NCBI GenBank assembly: GCA_002729885.1
Contig: PBUB01000021.1
Location: 162,451 to 226,450, forward strand
Source: Spirochaetaceae bacterium
GTDB taxonomy: Bacteria; Spirochaetota; Leptospiria; Leptospirales; Leptonemataceae
Length of the DNA stretch: 64,000 nt
Direction of reading: 5' to 3'
Shown here: positions 17,770 through 27,185 of the stretch, one piece after another
Position numbering within the stretch: position 1 is the stretch's first letter
How the letters are laid out: each line of letters begins with the position of its first letter
The notes under the pieces: generated by a model
Seen by the model: the letters and a program-made list of their open reading frames with translations, nothing else
Told to the model about the DNA's origin: nothing
Databases searched by the model: none
Position numbers and translations under genes: made by a program

Positions 17770-17862
17770 AGTCGGCTAATGCCTTTTTCGTCGTCCTTGC
17801 ACGTGTCATTTATGTGACAATCCAGAAACCTTTCATGATAGTGGCTTCGATCGAAATTTTTT

Positions 17863-18052
17863 GGGTTCGGGGTCGTTATGGAAGTATGTGGGGGCCGCAG
17901 GAAGGAATCATAAACTGACGAAAGCCACTTCCAATGGCGGATGCCGGGGGGTCACGGGTCCACGGGCCAGAAACGGCAGAGCCGCCAGGACGGCTTTATA
18001 TAATCCAACCCCTGAGAAAGGGACTGCTGGGGTTCTCGGAAAAAGCCCGAAC
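17863..18052 (+). ncRNA. possible structured non-coding RNA, class unknown
   Basis: The ends pair: GTTCGGG (17865-17871) with CCCGAAC (18046-18052). Inside are several local helices: GCCA/TGGC around 17924-17938, AGCCG/CGGCT in 17980-17996, and AACCCC (18007-18012) with GGGGTT (18028-18033). The stretch is more G+C-rich than the flanking intergenic DNA. I compared it by eye with SRP RNA, RNase P RNA, tmRNA and common riboswitches and found no matching conserved core. Strand is assumed from the direction of the downstream gene. Confidence 0.35.
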
Positions 18053-18136
18053 ATTCGTTATAATTCTTAAACTTTTCGAGTAACGATTTTGTCATTGATT
18101 CGAAACATATTGAGTTGCATAGTCGCAGTTAGAAAA

Positions 18137-18169
18137 CAGGCCAGTTTCACGGAAAACCGTGCCGGCCTG
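18137..18169 (+). promoter_or_regulatory. 5' leader hairpin of the acyltransferase gene
   Basis: CAGGCC (18137-18142) pairs with GGCCTG (18164-18169), and inside CACGG (18148-18152) pairs with CCGTG (18157-18161) around AAAA. It ends about 38 bases before the ATG at 18208. No U-run follows, so it is more likely a stability or translation element than a terminator. Confidence 0.4.
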
Positions 18170-18207
18170 CGGCGCCCAGGCGTCAGATTACAAGGAAGAG
18201 GTGCAAG

Positions 18208-18975
18208 ATGCCGAATCCAGGAATTATTTCGACGGACAGAAAACTGGAAGTCCGTCTGGCAGAAAACCAACTGGAGATTGAGAAAGCTCTGGCCCTGCGC
18301 TACGAAGTGTTCAATCTAGAAATGAATGAGGGTCTGTCCGAGTCCGTAGCCACAGGCAAAGACCGGGACGATTACGATCTGTACTGTGATCATTTGATTG
18401 TTCTGGATCGGACCAGAGATGAGAAGATCGTTGGTACCTATCGATTGCTGCGAGCATCAGTGGCTCGCAAAAACATTGGCTTCTATTCCGAAAATGAGTT
18501 CAATCTGGCGGCGCTGGACAATCTGCCCGGTGAAGTTGCCGAGATCGGCCGAAGCTGTGTACATAAAGAATACCGGGATGGTTCGGTAATTTCCATGCTC
18601 TGGATTGGACTGGGGAATTATATGAATCAGTTCAATGTGCGTTTCCTATCAGGATGCGCCTCCCTGCACACTACAGATCCGGTGGAAGCTTCGGAAATGT
18701 ATGCATGCATGAAAGCCAAAGATATGATGGCCGATCCCAAATACCAGGTAGAGCCTCTGGAAACTCATAAACTGGAAGGGTTCGATCCGCATTTCGAGAT
18801 CTCCGATATCAAAGCCACATATAAGAGAATGCCCGCATTGCTCAAAGGTTATGTTCGAGCAGGATCCAGATTCTGTAGCGAGCCTGCACTGGACAATGAA
18901 TTCGGAACCATCGATTTCTACATCATCTTTGACAAGACGGAAGTAGATAAGCGATACGGAAGACACTATCTATAG
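18208..18975 (+). CDS. GNAT-type N-acyltransferase (OlsB / 'hemolysin-like' family)
   Basis: A 255-residue protein of the COG3176 acyltransferase group. Seen are [13 protein letters not shown] near the N-terminus, [22 protein letters not shown], and [23 protein letters not shown], the typical acyl-donor-binding segment. Relatives transfer a 3-hydroxyacyl group from ACP to ornithine (OlsB) or to other amines, the first step in ornithine-lipid synthesis. No OlsA partner is adjacent, so the substrate is uncertain. The gene is single, with a terminator behind it. Confidence 0.82.
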   Translation: MPNPGIISTDRKLEVRLAENQLEIEKALALRYEVFNLEMNEGLSESVATGKDRDDYDLYCDHLIVLDRTRDEKIVGTYRLLRASVARKNIGFYSENEFNLAALDNLPGEVAEIGRSCVHKEYRDGSVISMLWIGLGNYMNQFNVRFLSGCASLHTTDPVEASEMYACMKAKDMMADPKYQVEPLETHKLEGFDPHFEISDIKATYKRMPALLKGYVRAGSRFCSEPALDNEFGTIDFYIIFDKTEVDKRYGRHYL

Positions 18976-18994
18976 GGCATATCTGCAACAGGAC

Positions 18995-19064
18995 CCTGAT
19001 CTGCTTTCGGGCAGGTCAGGATCGCCTAAAGCGAACAAAGGGCGCCCATGAGGTGCCCTTTTTT
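18995..19064 (+). terminator. double hairpin and rho-independent terminator
   Basis: Two stems follow the acyltransferase stop. The first is a 10-bp stem, CCTGATCTGC (18995-19004) with GCAGGTCAGG (19011-19020). The second, GGGCGCC (19040-19046) with GGTGCCC (19052-19058), is followed directly by TTTTTT and is a standard intrinsic terminator. Confidence 0.85.
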
Positions 19065-19112
19065 ATTTCCTTTTGCTGGTCGATCACAAGTTTCTAGAGT
19101 ATTTCAAAGCCT

Positions 19113-19886
19113 ATGAAGCGCCCCTATTTTCTTGCTCTTGCCATCTTAACGCTGATCGGAGCGTCGCTGCAATGCTCGGCGGCCAACCTGACTTTCGCCG
19201 GCACGTCCGACCCGAATTCTGGCCGTGGGGTTCTCGGAAAGCACAGAGACAACCTGGGGCTCAATAAGATCATTGCGGACAAGCAACTGCGAATCACGGG
19301 GCTGGATCGCTGGAATAGCCGGGTGGTTCGATGGTTTACTCCGGCGGACGATTCGGTCCAATCCTTCGAAGCCACTATGGGGCTATCAAATCCCTTTATT
19401 CGAATGGCGCTCCACTACCAGGGCTCAGAGAGCGCGGTCTATACGCTAGATGGAGATTCCTTTGAAGGCGGCTCGAACCTGGATCGTCTCTACATCGGCC
19501 CTATGCGCGACTACATGACCTGGACTCTTCGATTGCCAATGCGTGACGATTTGCAATATCACGGGAAGCGAACCCTGAATGAACATGAGTATTTCACCTT
19601 TTTCCTTGCATCCGGGGATCTAAATGATCCAGCTACTGACCATTATCGCATCTATCTGGATGCACGGAATCTCGAAGTAAGACTGATCCACTTTACCCTC
19701 CGGGAGCTGGCAGATTCCTACAGCGGTTGGATTCATTATTCCGATTACCGGTCCGTGAATGGCATCAGGATTCCGTTCTTGATTTCGATTCAAGAGGAGC
19801 CCACAATATCCGTCGCGCAGGAGCAAGAATACGTGCACCGTATTGAAGTACAAAGCGCGCGATGGATTGAGATGGACCAGAAGTAG
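19113..19886 (+). CDS. hypothetical exported protein, possible lipoprotein
   Basis: A 257-residue protein with an N-terminal signal (MKRPYFLALAILTLIGASLQ then Cys21, a weak spirochaetal lipobox). The mature part is rich in beta-strand-like segments (SVQSFEATMGLSNPFIRMAL, YRIYLDARNLEVRLIHFTL, YSDYRSVNGIRIPFLISIQ) and resembles LolA/outer-membrane-lipoprotein-sorting-like half-barrels in its strand pattern, but this is only an impression. It precedes the kinase pair by 217 bases on the same strand. Confidence 0.65.
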   Translation: MKRPYFLALAILTLIGASLQCSAANLTFAGTSDPNSGRGVLGKHRDNLGLNKIIADKQLRITGLDRWNSRVVRWFTPADDSVQSFEATMGLSNPFIRMALHYQGSESAVYTLDGDSFEGGSNLDRLYIGPMRDYMTWTLRLPMRDDLQYHGKRTLNEHEYFTFFLASGDLNDPATDHYRIYLDARNLEVRLIHFTLRELADSYSGWIHYSDYRSVNGIRIPFLISIQEEPTISVAQEQEYVHRIEVQSARWIEMDQK

Positions 19887-20103
19887 CCGGTTGCGCCTTC
19901 TGTGGAGTTTTGTCCCTGGCCGGTCAGACCAATCCCCCTCCTCGGAGAGCCCGAAAACGTTACTCTGGCCAGGCTGGCTTTCCGGATCATAAATCGGTTG
20001 ATGAGGTAGGCATCCCTGTTAAGATCCTTCTTAAGGCTAATAATGCCCCGGGGAGTTCGGAATTCAATCACAGGCTGAAAAAATCGTCCGCTCGAATAGG
20101 AAA

Positions 20104-22833
20104 GTGAGCAAGCATATGTCCGGCTTACCCGTCCTTTCAGGATCGAGCGGCACGGATCATTCGGCCCGGACTGCTGGCATGCCCTGGCTCACCTCGCTCA
20201 GGATGGCCGTTTCCTTGATGCAACGAAGCCGGATGTTCCCCGCCTTTTACTCGCTAACCTGTCTTCTCATTTTGCTCACTCCGACTTTGGGTCAGGCCCG
20301 GGATATTAATACCGGTCTGCGACATATCAGTCTGGACACTCTGCCGGGAAACGGTCCAATCAGCGCCCTACAGGCACCATATTCCTTTCACTCCTATCTG
20401 GACCAGGATGATCGAACCGTCGGTGAGATTCGAAAGTTGCCAGACTCCCACTGGATACGAAGCAAACGAAAAGACATCAACCATGGTTACACCTCTGCAG
20501 TGCTCTGGATCCGAATACAGCTGAACAACAATACCCGGGCACCCATGAAGATTTTGCTGGAGGAGGACTTTACCCTCATTCGCTCTATAGATGCGCTGGT
20601 TTTTTCCCCGGAAGAGGCACAGCCTGTTGACCAGGCGCGAATCGATCGCACTCTGAAATTTGCGAAAAGACCTATCCCATTTTCTAATCCGGTAATGCCG
20701 CTAATCATCCCTCCCGGAAAGCATACAGTTTATGTTCGTTTGTCCTCGGATATGGATATGATTGCTGCCTTGCAGATCTGGGATCCCCGGAGTTTTCAAA
20801 GGGATGCGGAAAGCAGGCTTTTAATTTTTGGAATTCTGTACGGTTCCGTGCTTCTTATGGCGCTGTACAATGGACTTATCTGGCTTTCGCTTCGAGACAG
20901 AAGCTATTTCTTGTATTCACTCTATAGCCTGGCATTTCTTTTCTATTTTCTGTCTTACTATGGTCATGGCGCCCAGTTTCTCTGGGGCTCCTTCCCCTGG
21001 TTCGAACAACGTGCCGTTCCCATAGTGATGGCACTTCAGATAGGGCTTTTTGGCTCGGAGTTCTTCCGGCTTTTTTTGAACATCACGAGGAATCAAAAGT
21101 ATCAGTACTGGTGTCTTCGAGGGATTCAGATCTTTAGCGCTGGATTGCTGGCTGCAAGCCTTACCATGCCCCCGGCCAGAGTCATCGTCATTTATCCATT
21201 GTATGCCATATCTGGAATTCTTATCATTGCAGTCATTTCTGTGGTCCGATACAGACAGGGTTATCAGCCCGCTCTTTTTTCCATTTTCGCATTTCTTATT
21301 TTATGGGTCACTGGAATTGGATCCTCTTTGAGAAGTCTTGGGCTTGTTCCGTATAATAATATCACGATGTACGGAGTGGCGTTCGGAAACGTTGCGGAAT
21401 TGCTTTTGCTGTCCTTTGGCCTGGGTTATCGCCTTCGCAAGTTAGAGGATGAAACAGAAACCACCGGAAAGAGAAATCAATCTCTCACAAGTCTTCTTCA
21501 GGGCCTTCCCTATGCCATTCTTCTGAGACAGGCCGGAGACCTTCTATTTGCAAATCGAGCGGCTCATACTCTATACAAAGATATGGAACTGCCGAACTGG
21601 AAGGAATCGGGAATCTATGCATTCCGTCAGAATCAGAGGGACCGGTGGATTTCTGTGCATGCGGCTGATATCCTGATGGAAGGACGATCGGCCAGACTTC
21701 AGTTTCATTCTGAGATCACTGAGGAAATGGAAAGCAAGCTGGCTCTTGAGGAAAAACATGCATCTACTCTGGATGCGAAAATGCAGTCCGAGGAAAACCG
21801 AAGAGCCCAGGATGAGTTTCTTTCTTCCATGACAGCAGAGATTCGCAAACCGATGTCAGCTGTTTATCTGGCCTCAGATGTAATCAATCAACTGGAACTG
21901 GACTCGGATCAAAAAGATCTTTCCGGGATACTACTCCGGAGCGCAGCAACACTGGTTTCTCTTTTGAACGATCTGGAAGAAGTATCTCGTCTGGAATCCG
22001 GTACTTTGAATATTCACATGGAGTCCGTGGACCTCTCTGGACTATTAAAGGACACGGTAGAGCTCTTTCGCACCAGCGCGCAAAGGAAAGGCCTGACATT
22101 AAAGCTGGATCTAAACCCCTTGCCTGCAGCCCTGGAGCTGGACAAAACAAGACTTCAGCAAGTCATGAGCAATCTCATCAGTAATGCCATCAAGTTTAGT
22201 GATCCCGGGCTAATTGAAATTCGAGGGCGCTATGAACGTGGATCTCTGGAAATTTCAGTGGAAGACAATGGACCCGGGATCCCGCCAGAGAAGATGCATC
22301 GCCTGTTTCGCAAATTTGAACAATTGGATCCAGGAACTTACAGGCGGTTCGGGGGCACAGGTCTTGGATTGGCCATCAGCAAGGGAATTCTAGAACAGCT
22401 GAATGGAGAAATCGGTTGCGATAACCGTAAGGAAGGCGGCAGCCGCTTCTGGATTCGTCTTCCAGCCAAAAAGCTCGAAGGCCCGGGACCATCGGATGGA
22501 GACAGTACAGCGACTTCAGTGCAGGGGATGCGGGCCGGACTCTCCATTGTGCAAGATGATGCTGCGGAAATGCTGGAAGCTCAGCTCAGACTTCTTGGCA
22601 TAAATGTCATTCGCCTGGACGGCACGGAGGCAAGCTGGCAACGAGCGGAACTGGATTTTCTTATAACAGAAAACTGGCAGGATCCTTCTCCATGGCCATC
22701 CATTCTCTGGAATGCCGATGCCCGGAATCCAGGCCATTGCCCGTGGCCTATCCTCACTCCACCGTGTTCTAGCCAAGAACTAGCGAGAATCATTCGTGAT
22801 CTAATGGCTGGAAAAGAGGACCTTTCTGCATGA
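20104..22833 (+). CDS. 7TM-DISM histidine kinase lacking the phospho-acceptor His, with pseudo-receiver
   Basis: A 909-residue protein: signal segment, periplasmic 7TMR-DISMED2 domain (about 85-225), seven helices (about 235-450), PAS-like linker, HisKA-like dimerisation region, HATPase and C-terminal receiver-like domain. The H-box reads SSMTAEIRKPMS, with Ala578 where the phosphorylated His belongs. The ATPase motifs are intact: N-box SNLISNAIKFS, G1 VEDNGPGIP, and GGTGLGLAI. In the receiver the acceptor position is Glu856 (DFLITEN) and the Lys is replaced by Pro (LTPPC). Its stop overlaps the next start as ATGA. The exact start is uncertain. Confidence 0.88.
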   Translation: MSKHMSGLPVLSGSSGTDHSARTAGMPWLTSLRMAVSLMQRSRMFPAFYSLTCLLILLTPTLGQARDINTGLRHISLDTLPGNGPISALQAPYSFHSYLDQDDRTVGEIRKLPDSHWIRSKRKDINHGYTSAVLWIRIQLNNNTRAPMKILLEEDFTLIRSIDALVFSPEEAQPVDQARIDRTLKFAKRPIPFSNPVMPLIIPPGKHTVYVRLSSDMDMIAALQIWDPRSFQRDAESRLLIFGILYGSVLLMALYNGLIWLSLRDRSYFLYSLYSLAFLFYFLSYYGHGAQFLWGSFPWFEQRAVPIVMALQIGLFGSEFFRLFLNITRNQKYQYWCLRGIQIFSAGLLAASLTMPPARVIVIYPLYAISGILIIAVISVVRYRQGYQPALFSIFAFLILWVTGIGSSLRSLGLVPYNNITMYGVAFGNVAELLLLSFGLGYRLRKLEDETETTGKRNQSLTSLLQGLPYAILLRQAGDLLFANRAAHTLYKDMELPNWKESGIYAFRQNQRDRWISVHAADILMEGRSARLQFHSEITEEMESKLALEEKHASTLDAKMQSEENRRAQDEFLSSMTAEIRKPMSAVYLASDVINQLELDSDQKDLSGILLRSAATLVSLLNDLEEVSRLESGTLNIHMESVDLSGLLKDTVELFRTSAQRKGLTLKLDLNPLPAALELDKTRLQQVMSNLISNAIKFSDPGLIEIRGRYERGSLEISVEDNGPGIPPEKMHRLFRKFEQLDPGTYRRFGGTGLGLAISKGILEQLNGEIGCDNRKEGGSRFWIRLPAKKLEGPGPSDGDSTATSVQGMRAGLSIVQDDAAEMLEAQLRLLGINVIRLDGTEASWQRAELDFLITENWQDPSPWPSILWNADARNPGHCPWPILTPPCSSQELARIIRDLMAGKEDLSA

Positions 22834-24998
22834 GCGGCGACCTGGCAGAAATTCAGCAATTGGCTGCCCTGCACGGACTGATCTATGGAGCCACGGCCAT
22901 TCTATTTCTGTATAATGCATTTCTGGCCATGGCTACCAGGGATTTGCTCTATCTCAATTATTCGGCGCTGTCTGTGTCCGTGCTTCTTTTTCAGTTTCTA
23001 CAATTCAGCCCGGATCCAGTCTACAGCCTCCCTGGCGATTCTGTTCAGAAAACCACGATCTCAATCAGTCTGCTTTTCGCAACCGGGGTGATGGGAACCA
23101 ATTTCTTACGAAGTCTGCTGCTCCTCCAGAAACCCCGAGCAGGCTACTATTTCTCTCTGGTTCTAATCTCGACATTCCTGGGCCTCATTTTTGTACTCTG
23201 GCTCCGTCCGTATTGGCATGGTCCATGGGTTCCCTGGGTTGCCCTGATACCTGTTTTGTTCTTTGTCTTTCTGTCCGCACAACAGGCTCGCCTCGGTTTT
23301 CGTCCGGCAGCCGCCATCCTACCTGGCTTGATTATCGCATTACTGGCCGGTAGCCTGCACCAATGGCTCATCCACAGCGAAAACAATGACCCCCGAGCGG
23401 AACTGGTATTGCCCCTGGGCGCTCTGGGTGCCCTTCTTTTCTTTTCCATAGCTCTGGGTCTTCGCATCCGATCCGTAAGATTGCAGGCATTGACCGGCAG
23501 GAATCGTGAAGACTTCCTCAAGACCTTATTGCAGGCTTCTCCCTTTCCCGTTCTGGTTCTGCGAGAGCCATGCGCCGGCCCAGTATTCTGGAACCAGGCG
23601 GCGGAGAATCAGTACCATGTTGATGCAAACTGGAGTCTCCTGACTCACATTCTGCCCGATGATGCCAGTAGCCTCCCACAAGAAATCCAGCAGGAGGAGC
23701 TGGATCGCAAATTGGTTTCTATTCGAAGTCATTCGGGTCGTATGCTCGAAACGGCGATTTCAGTGCGAAAGATCGTTTTTCATGGCGATCCTGCCTACCT
23801 GCACTTGCATGTGGATCGTACTGCCGAACTGCAAACTCGCAGGGGCCTGGAAAAGGAACAGCAGGCCCTGGAACAGGCTGTGCAAGAACTGGAAGACTCC
23901 ACCAGAACAAGGGATGATTTTATCGCAGCGATGAGCCATGAAATCCGAACGCCCATGTCCGGAATCCTTTCCGCAGCGGAATTGCTGGAAGAATCCTACG
24001 GGAACCAACCAGTGCAGGCTAGCGGAGTGAAGCCAGGGTTGATTCTCTCCACGTTACAGAGAAACGCTTACCGGCTATTGCATCTACTAAACGACATCCT
24101 GGACTACGCTCGCCTTGGCGCAGGCAAAATGGAGCCGTCCCCTCATAGGTTTCGAATAGCAGAATTTATTCAGTCCACGATCAGCCATCTTGAGCCCATT
24201 TTTCGTCAGGCTAATCTAGTTATTCATTATCAAATGTCAGGTAGTGAAATAGAGGTACGTGCCGATAGCGGTGCCATACGGCAGATTCTGGATCGGCTTG
24301 CGTTTTCGCTACTGAGTAGTCGACGGGACGGATACGTATCAGTCTCTCATGAAATTGCGGCCGGGAAAATGCGATTCAAGATTCATGTGGAGGCGCGGAG
24401 TCTTCCGGGCGCTGATCCGGAATTGATCCGAAGGATAATGTTTGGTTCCAGCAATTACCGTCCGCGTAATGCCAGAGAACTCAGCCTGACGCTGGCGCGT
24501 GGATTACTTCACATGATTGGTGGAAAACTTGATCTCCACAAATTGGATTCGAAAGAAAGCGAGCTGGAAATCTCCTTTCCGGTATCGGTATTCAGCGAAT
24601 CGGCCAGTCGGACTCCGGGTCAAAAGCTTTCCATCCGAATCCTGCTCTTCGAAGACAACGAAGACAATGCCGTGCTATTGCAGAGACTCCTGAAAAAGCG
24701 AGGATACGCGGTGACCGTGGCCACCACCGCAAAAAGCGGTATTGAAATGATCAAGGATCAATCCCCGGATCTTGTATTGATGGATCTGCACCTGCCGGAC
24801 ATGGATGGATTTCAGGCAGCTCGATTTCTCCACGAGACTTATGGCAGCGAATGCCCCCCGGTGGCCGCCCTTAGCGCCAGCACGCTGGAAAGGGATAGGA
24901 AGGAAGCCATGGAAGCAGGGATGGTGGGTTTTCTTTCCAAGCCAATTCAAAAAGAGCAATTTGAATCCCTGATTGCCGAACTATTCAGCCAGAACTGA
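22830..24998 (+). CDS. 7TM hybrid histidine kinase with intact His and receiver but degenerate ATPase domain
   Basis: A 722-residue paralogue of the preceding protein without the periplasmic DISMED2 domain. Seven helices (about 12-215), a PAS-like region, HisKA with a normal [10 protein letters not shown] (His370), then an ATPase-like domain in which every motif is lost: the N-box position reads [13 protein letters not shown]1 reads VEARSLPG, and the G2 region reads [10 protein letters not shown]. The C-terminal receiver is complete: LLFEDNEDN, Asp652 in [18 protein letters not shown] and FLSKPI. It cannot be expected to bind ATP itself; the upstream protein may phosphorylate it. Confidence 0.9.
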   Translation: MSGDLAEIQQLAALHGLIYGATAILFLYNAFLAMATRDLLYLNYSALSVSVLLFQFLQFSPDPVYSLPGDSVQKTTISISLLFATGVMGTNFLRSLLLLQKPRAGYYFSLVLISTFLGLIFVLWLRPYWHGPWVPWVALIPVLFFVFLSAQQARLGFRPAAAILPGLIIALLAGSLHQWLIHSENNDPRAELVLPLGALGALLFFSIALGLRIRSVRLQALTGRNREDFLKTLLQASPFPVLVLREPCAGPVFWNQAAENQYHVDANWSLLTHILPDDASSLPQEIQQEELDRKLVSIRSHSGRMLETAISVRKIVFHGDPAYLHLHVDRTAELQTRRGLEKEQQALEQAVQELEDSTRTRDDFIAAMSHEIRTPMSGILSAAELLEESYGNQPVQASGVKPGLILSTLQRNAYRLLHLLNDILDYARLGAGKMEPSPHRFRIAEFIQSTISHLEPIFRQANLVIHYQMSGSEIEVRADSGAIRQILDRLAFSLLSSRRDGYVSVSHEIAAGKMRFKIHVEARSLPGADPELIRRIMFGSSNYRPRNARELSLTLARGLLHMIGGKLDLHKLDSKESELEISFPVSVFSESASRTPGQKLSIRILLFEDNEDNAVLLQRLLKKRGYAVTVATTAKSGIEMIKDQSPDLVLMDLHLPDMDGFQAARFLHETYGSECPPVAALSASTLERDRKEAMEAGMVGFLSKPIQKEQFESLIAELFSQN

Positions 24999-25074
24999 CG
25001 GGATTACTGCCAGGACTAAGGAAGTCCCCATACACACTGGAAGCGCTCAATCCCAGGCCTGGTGCCATTCATCC

Positions 25075-25135
25075 GTGCATATACACCCTTTTTTTCTTGA
25101 CGCCAGAACCGGGATTTTTTTTGGTGCATATACAC
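25075..25135 (+). promoter_or_regulatory. two identical GTGCATATACAC operator-like sites before the thiolase gene
   Basis: GTGCATATACAC, an almost perfect palindrome (GTGxATATxCAC), occurs at 25075-25086 and again at 25124-25135, 49 bases apart. A TTGACG (25097-25102) lies between them. The second copy ends 18 bases before the thiolase ATG at 25154 and could overlap an extended -10. A MarR regulator gene follows the thiolase and is the obvious candidate ligand (inference). Confidence 0.55.
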
Positions 25136-25153
25136 GTATCAAAGGAGCGACTT

Positions 25154-26362
25154 ATGACTGATGTCTATATTTATGATCATGCCCGAACCCCCCGGGGAAA
25201 AGGGAAGAAACGAGGATCTCTGGCGCATGTGCATCCTCAAAACCTGGCTGCGGCCACTCTGAAAGCCCTGGAAAAGAAGAATAACCTGGATCCATCTCTC
25301 GTAGAAGATGTTATCCTGGGCTGCGTTTCTCAGGTAAATGAGCAATCCAGCTGTATTGCTCGCTATGCTGTAATGGCTGCGCAATGGCCAGATAATGTTC
25401 CGGGCTATACAGTGAATCGTTTCTGCGGTTCCGGTCTTCAAGCCATCAATAACGGCGTGGGAGCCATCGCTTCCGGAATGTCCGATCTAATCGTAGCCGG
25501 CGGAGTTGAATCCATGAGTGCCGTAAAAATGGGAGCCGATATGGGCGACCTGGATATGAGCATCGGTAACCCGGTAATCGCCGAACATTACAACCTGGTT
25601 CCCCAGGGAATCTCTGCGGACCTGATTGCTACAAAGGAAAAATTCAGCCGTGAAGATGTGGATAAATTCGCTGTCGAATCCCAGCAACGAGCAGATGCAG
25701 CCATTAAAGACGGTCGCTTCAAAAACTCCATCGTTCCTGTAGAAGGAAAAGACGGAACTCCCGTAGAACTGGACGAGCATCCCAGAATTGAAAGCGATTT
25801 TGACTTTCTATCCAATCTTCCAGCTGTGTTCAAGACAGTAGGCGAAAAGCAGTTCGATCCGATTGCGCTTAAAACCTACAAAGAATTCGATTCCATCAAC
25901 CATGTGCATACCCTGGGTAACTCATCCGGTGTTGTGGATGGAGCCGGTGTAGTTATGCTGGGTAGCGAAAAAGCCAAAGAATTTGGCCTTAAGCCCCGTG
26001 CGCGAATCGTATCCATGGCCTCTTACGGCTCAGAGCCTACCATCATGCTCACAGGACCTGTTCCTGCGGCCAAGAAGGCACTGGATAAAGCAGGACTGAA
26101 GCCTGAAGACATCGATCTGTGGGAAATCAACGAAGCCTTTGCCGCAGTAGTTCTTTATGTAATGAAAGAGCTAAACATTCCAAGAGACAAAGTGAACGTA
26201 AACGGCGGAGCTATTGCTCTGGGTCACCCTCTGGGAGGCACAGGCGCTATTATCCTGGGAACTCTGGTAGATGAACTGGAGCGCCAGGAGAAAAAGTACG
26301 GCCTGGCTACTCTTTGCATCGGCGGCGGTATGGGTATCGCTACTGTAATCGAGAGAGTATAA
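25154..26362 (+). CDS. fadA: thiolase (acetyl-CoA C-acyltransferase)
   Basis: 402 residues, full length for thiolase. The acylated nucleophile is Cys91 in [11 protein letters not shown]; the second half has [20 protein letters not shown] (His) and CIGGGMG (second Cys), the complete catalytic set. It cleaves 3-ketoacyl-CoA in beta-oxidation or condenses acetyl-CoA; a biosynthetic PhaA/AtoB role cannot be excluded. AGGAG six bases before the ATG at 25154 fixes the start. A MarR gene follows. Confidence 0.93.
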   Translation: MTDVYIYDHARTPRGKGKKRGSLAHVHPQNLAAATLKALEKKNNLDPSLVEDVILGCVSQVNEQSSCIARYAVMAAQWPDNVPGYTVNRFCGSGLQAINNGVGAIASGMSDLIVAGGVESMSAVKMGADMGDLDMSIGNPVIAEHYNLVPQGISADLIATKEKFSREDVDKFAVESQQRADAAIKDGRFKNSIVPVEGKDGTPVELDEHPRIESDFDFLSNLPAVFKTVGEKQFDPIALKTYKEFDSINHVHTLGNSSGVVDGAGVVMLGSEKAKEFGLKPRARIVSMASYGSEPTIMLTGPVPAAKKALDKAGLKPEDIDLWEINEAFAAVVLYVMKELNIPRDKVNVNGGAIALGHPLGGTGAIILGTLVDELERQEKKYGLATLCIGGGMGIATVIERV

Positions 26363-26379
26363 TCAGTCTCAGATTTCTG

Positions 26380-26405
26380 GTCGGGCATTCGCAAGGATGC
26401 CCGAC
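26380..26405 (+). terminator. hairpin after the thiolase gene
   Basis: GTCGGGCAT (26380-26388) pairs perfectly with ATGCCCGAC (26397-26405) around an eight-base loop. There is no following T-run, so partial termination or mRNA protection is possible. Confidence 0.5.
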
Positions 26406-26491
26406 TACCTCTGGCCCGGAGCCAGTGAACTCCTTTTCTAAAAGACCCTGCATCAACTCAATGGGCTGTATCAGTCAGAAGGTCTCTTACC

Positions 26492-27019
26492 ATGTCAGAT
26501 TCAGACAAAAAACATAGCCGAAACCCCAGGGTTCTGCCGCATGCGGAGCTAGAGCCGCTGACCTATCGAATCGCGGCCGAGTGCGTTTGTTTGAACCTTC
26601 GTAAAGCATCCCGCTTGATAACTCAGTACTACGATCAGATCCTGGAACCAGCGGGAATTCGTTGCACGCAGCTTACAATCCTGGCTGCCATTTCAAGAAT
26701 CGGGAATCGATCCCTTACCGATCTGGCCCAGTCCCTGGCCATGGATCGCACCACTCTGACCAGGAATTTGAAGCCTCTGGAAAAGCATGGCTGGGTCATT
26801 CGGGCCGATAGCCCCAATCACAGAATGCGTAATTATGAGCTTTCCAGCAGCGGAGAACAGGTCCTGAAAGAAGCGGTTCCTCTCTGGCAGGAAGCCCAGG
26901 ATTCCATAGAAAAAATGCTGGGAGATAGTCGCCGCAAAAGGCTTTTTCAGCATCTGCTACGAGTCACAGCCGCAGGCCGGCGAGCCATCAAGAAAGGTGA
27001 GCTGGACCCGGAGGACTGA
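26492..27019 (+). CDS. MarR family transcriptional regulator
   Basis: 175 residues. The winged helix is clear: CTQLTILAAISRIGNRSLTD, LAQSLAMDRTTLTRNLKPLE, GWVIRADSPNHRMRNYELSS (wing), flanked by dimerisation helices. The N-terminal 25 residues are polar. It is on the same strand as the thiolase gene, 129 bases downstream, and may sense an acyl compound and control the thiolase promoter (inference). Confidence 0.9.
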   Translation: MSDSDKKHSRNPRVLPHAELEPLTYRIAAECVCLNLRKASRLITQYYDQILEPAGIRCTQLTILAAISRIGNRSLTDLAQSLAMDRTTLTRNLKPLEKHGWVIRADSPNHRMRNYELSSSGEQVLKEAVPLWQEAQDSIEKMLGDSRRKRLFQHLLRVTAAGRRAIKKGELDPED

Positions 27020-27185
27020 GCTGTCCACAATCTGAATGCAAGCCAGTGACCCCCATCTGGCATTCTTCACAAAGAATATTCTCAAAGTCCTTGATCTGAC
27101 CGGGACCGATTTGCAAAAATGGGAACAATACTGCTTGATTTAACGTCCAAAGGATGTAAGAGAAGCTATAGCTCTGGAGAAAATC

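Larger units (their letters stand above)
17770..18207. other. 438-base gap with a possible RNA and a 5' leader hairpin
   Basis: No protein gene is convincing; the open frame at 17861-18070 has no family features. The region holds a palindrome TTCGATCGAA (17846-17855) followed by a T-run, the possible structured RNA described separately, and a leader hairpin before the acyltransferase gene. Confidence 0.6.

Noticed and set aside
17863..18052. SRP RNA, RNase P RNA, tmRNA or cobalamin/TPP riboswitch
   Set aside because: Searched by eye for the conserved cores (SRP GGAAGG/GCAGCC loop, P4 of RNase P, tmRNA ends, B12 box, TPP CTGAGA plus partner) and did not find a full set; CTGAGA occurs alone.
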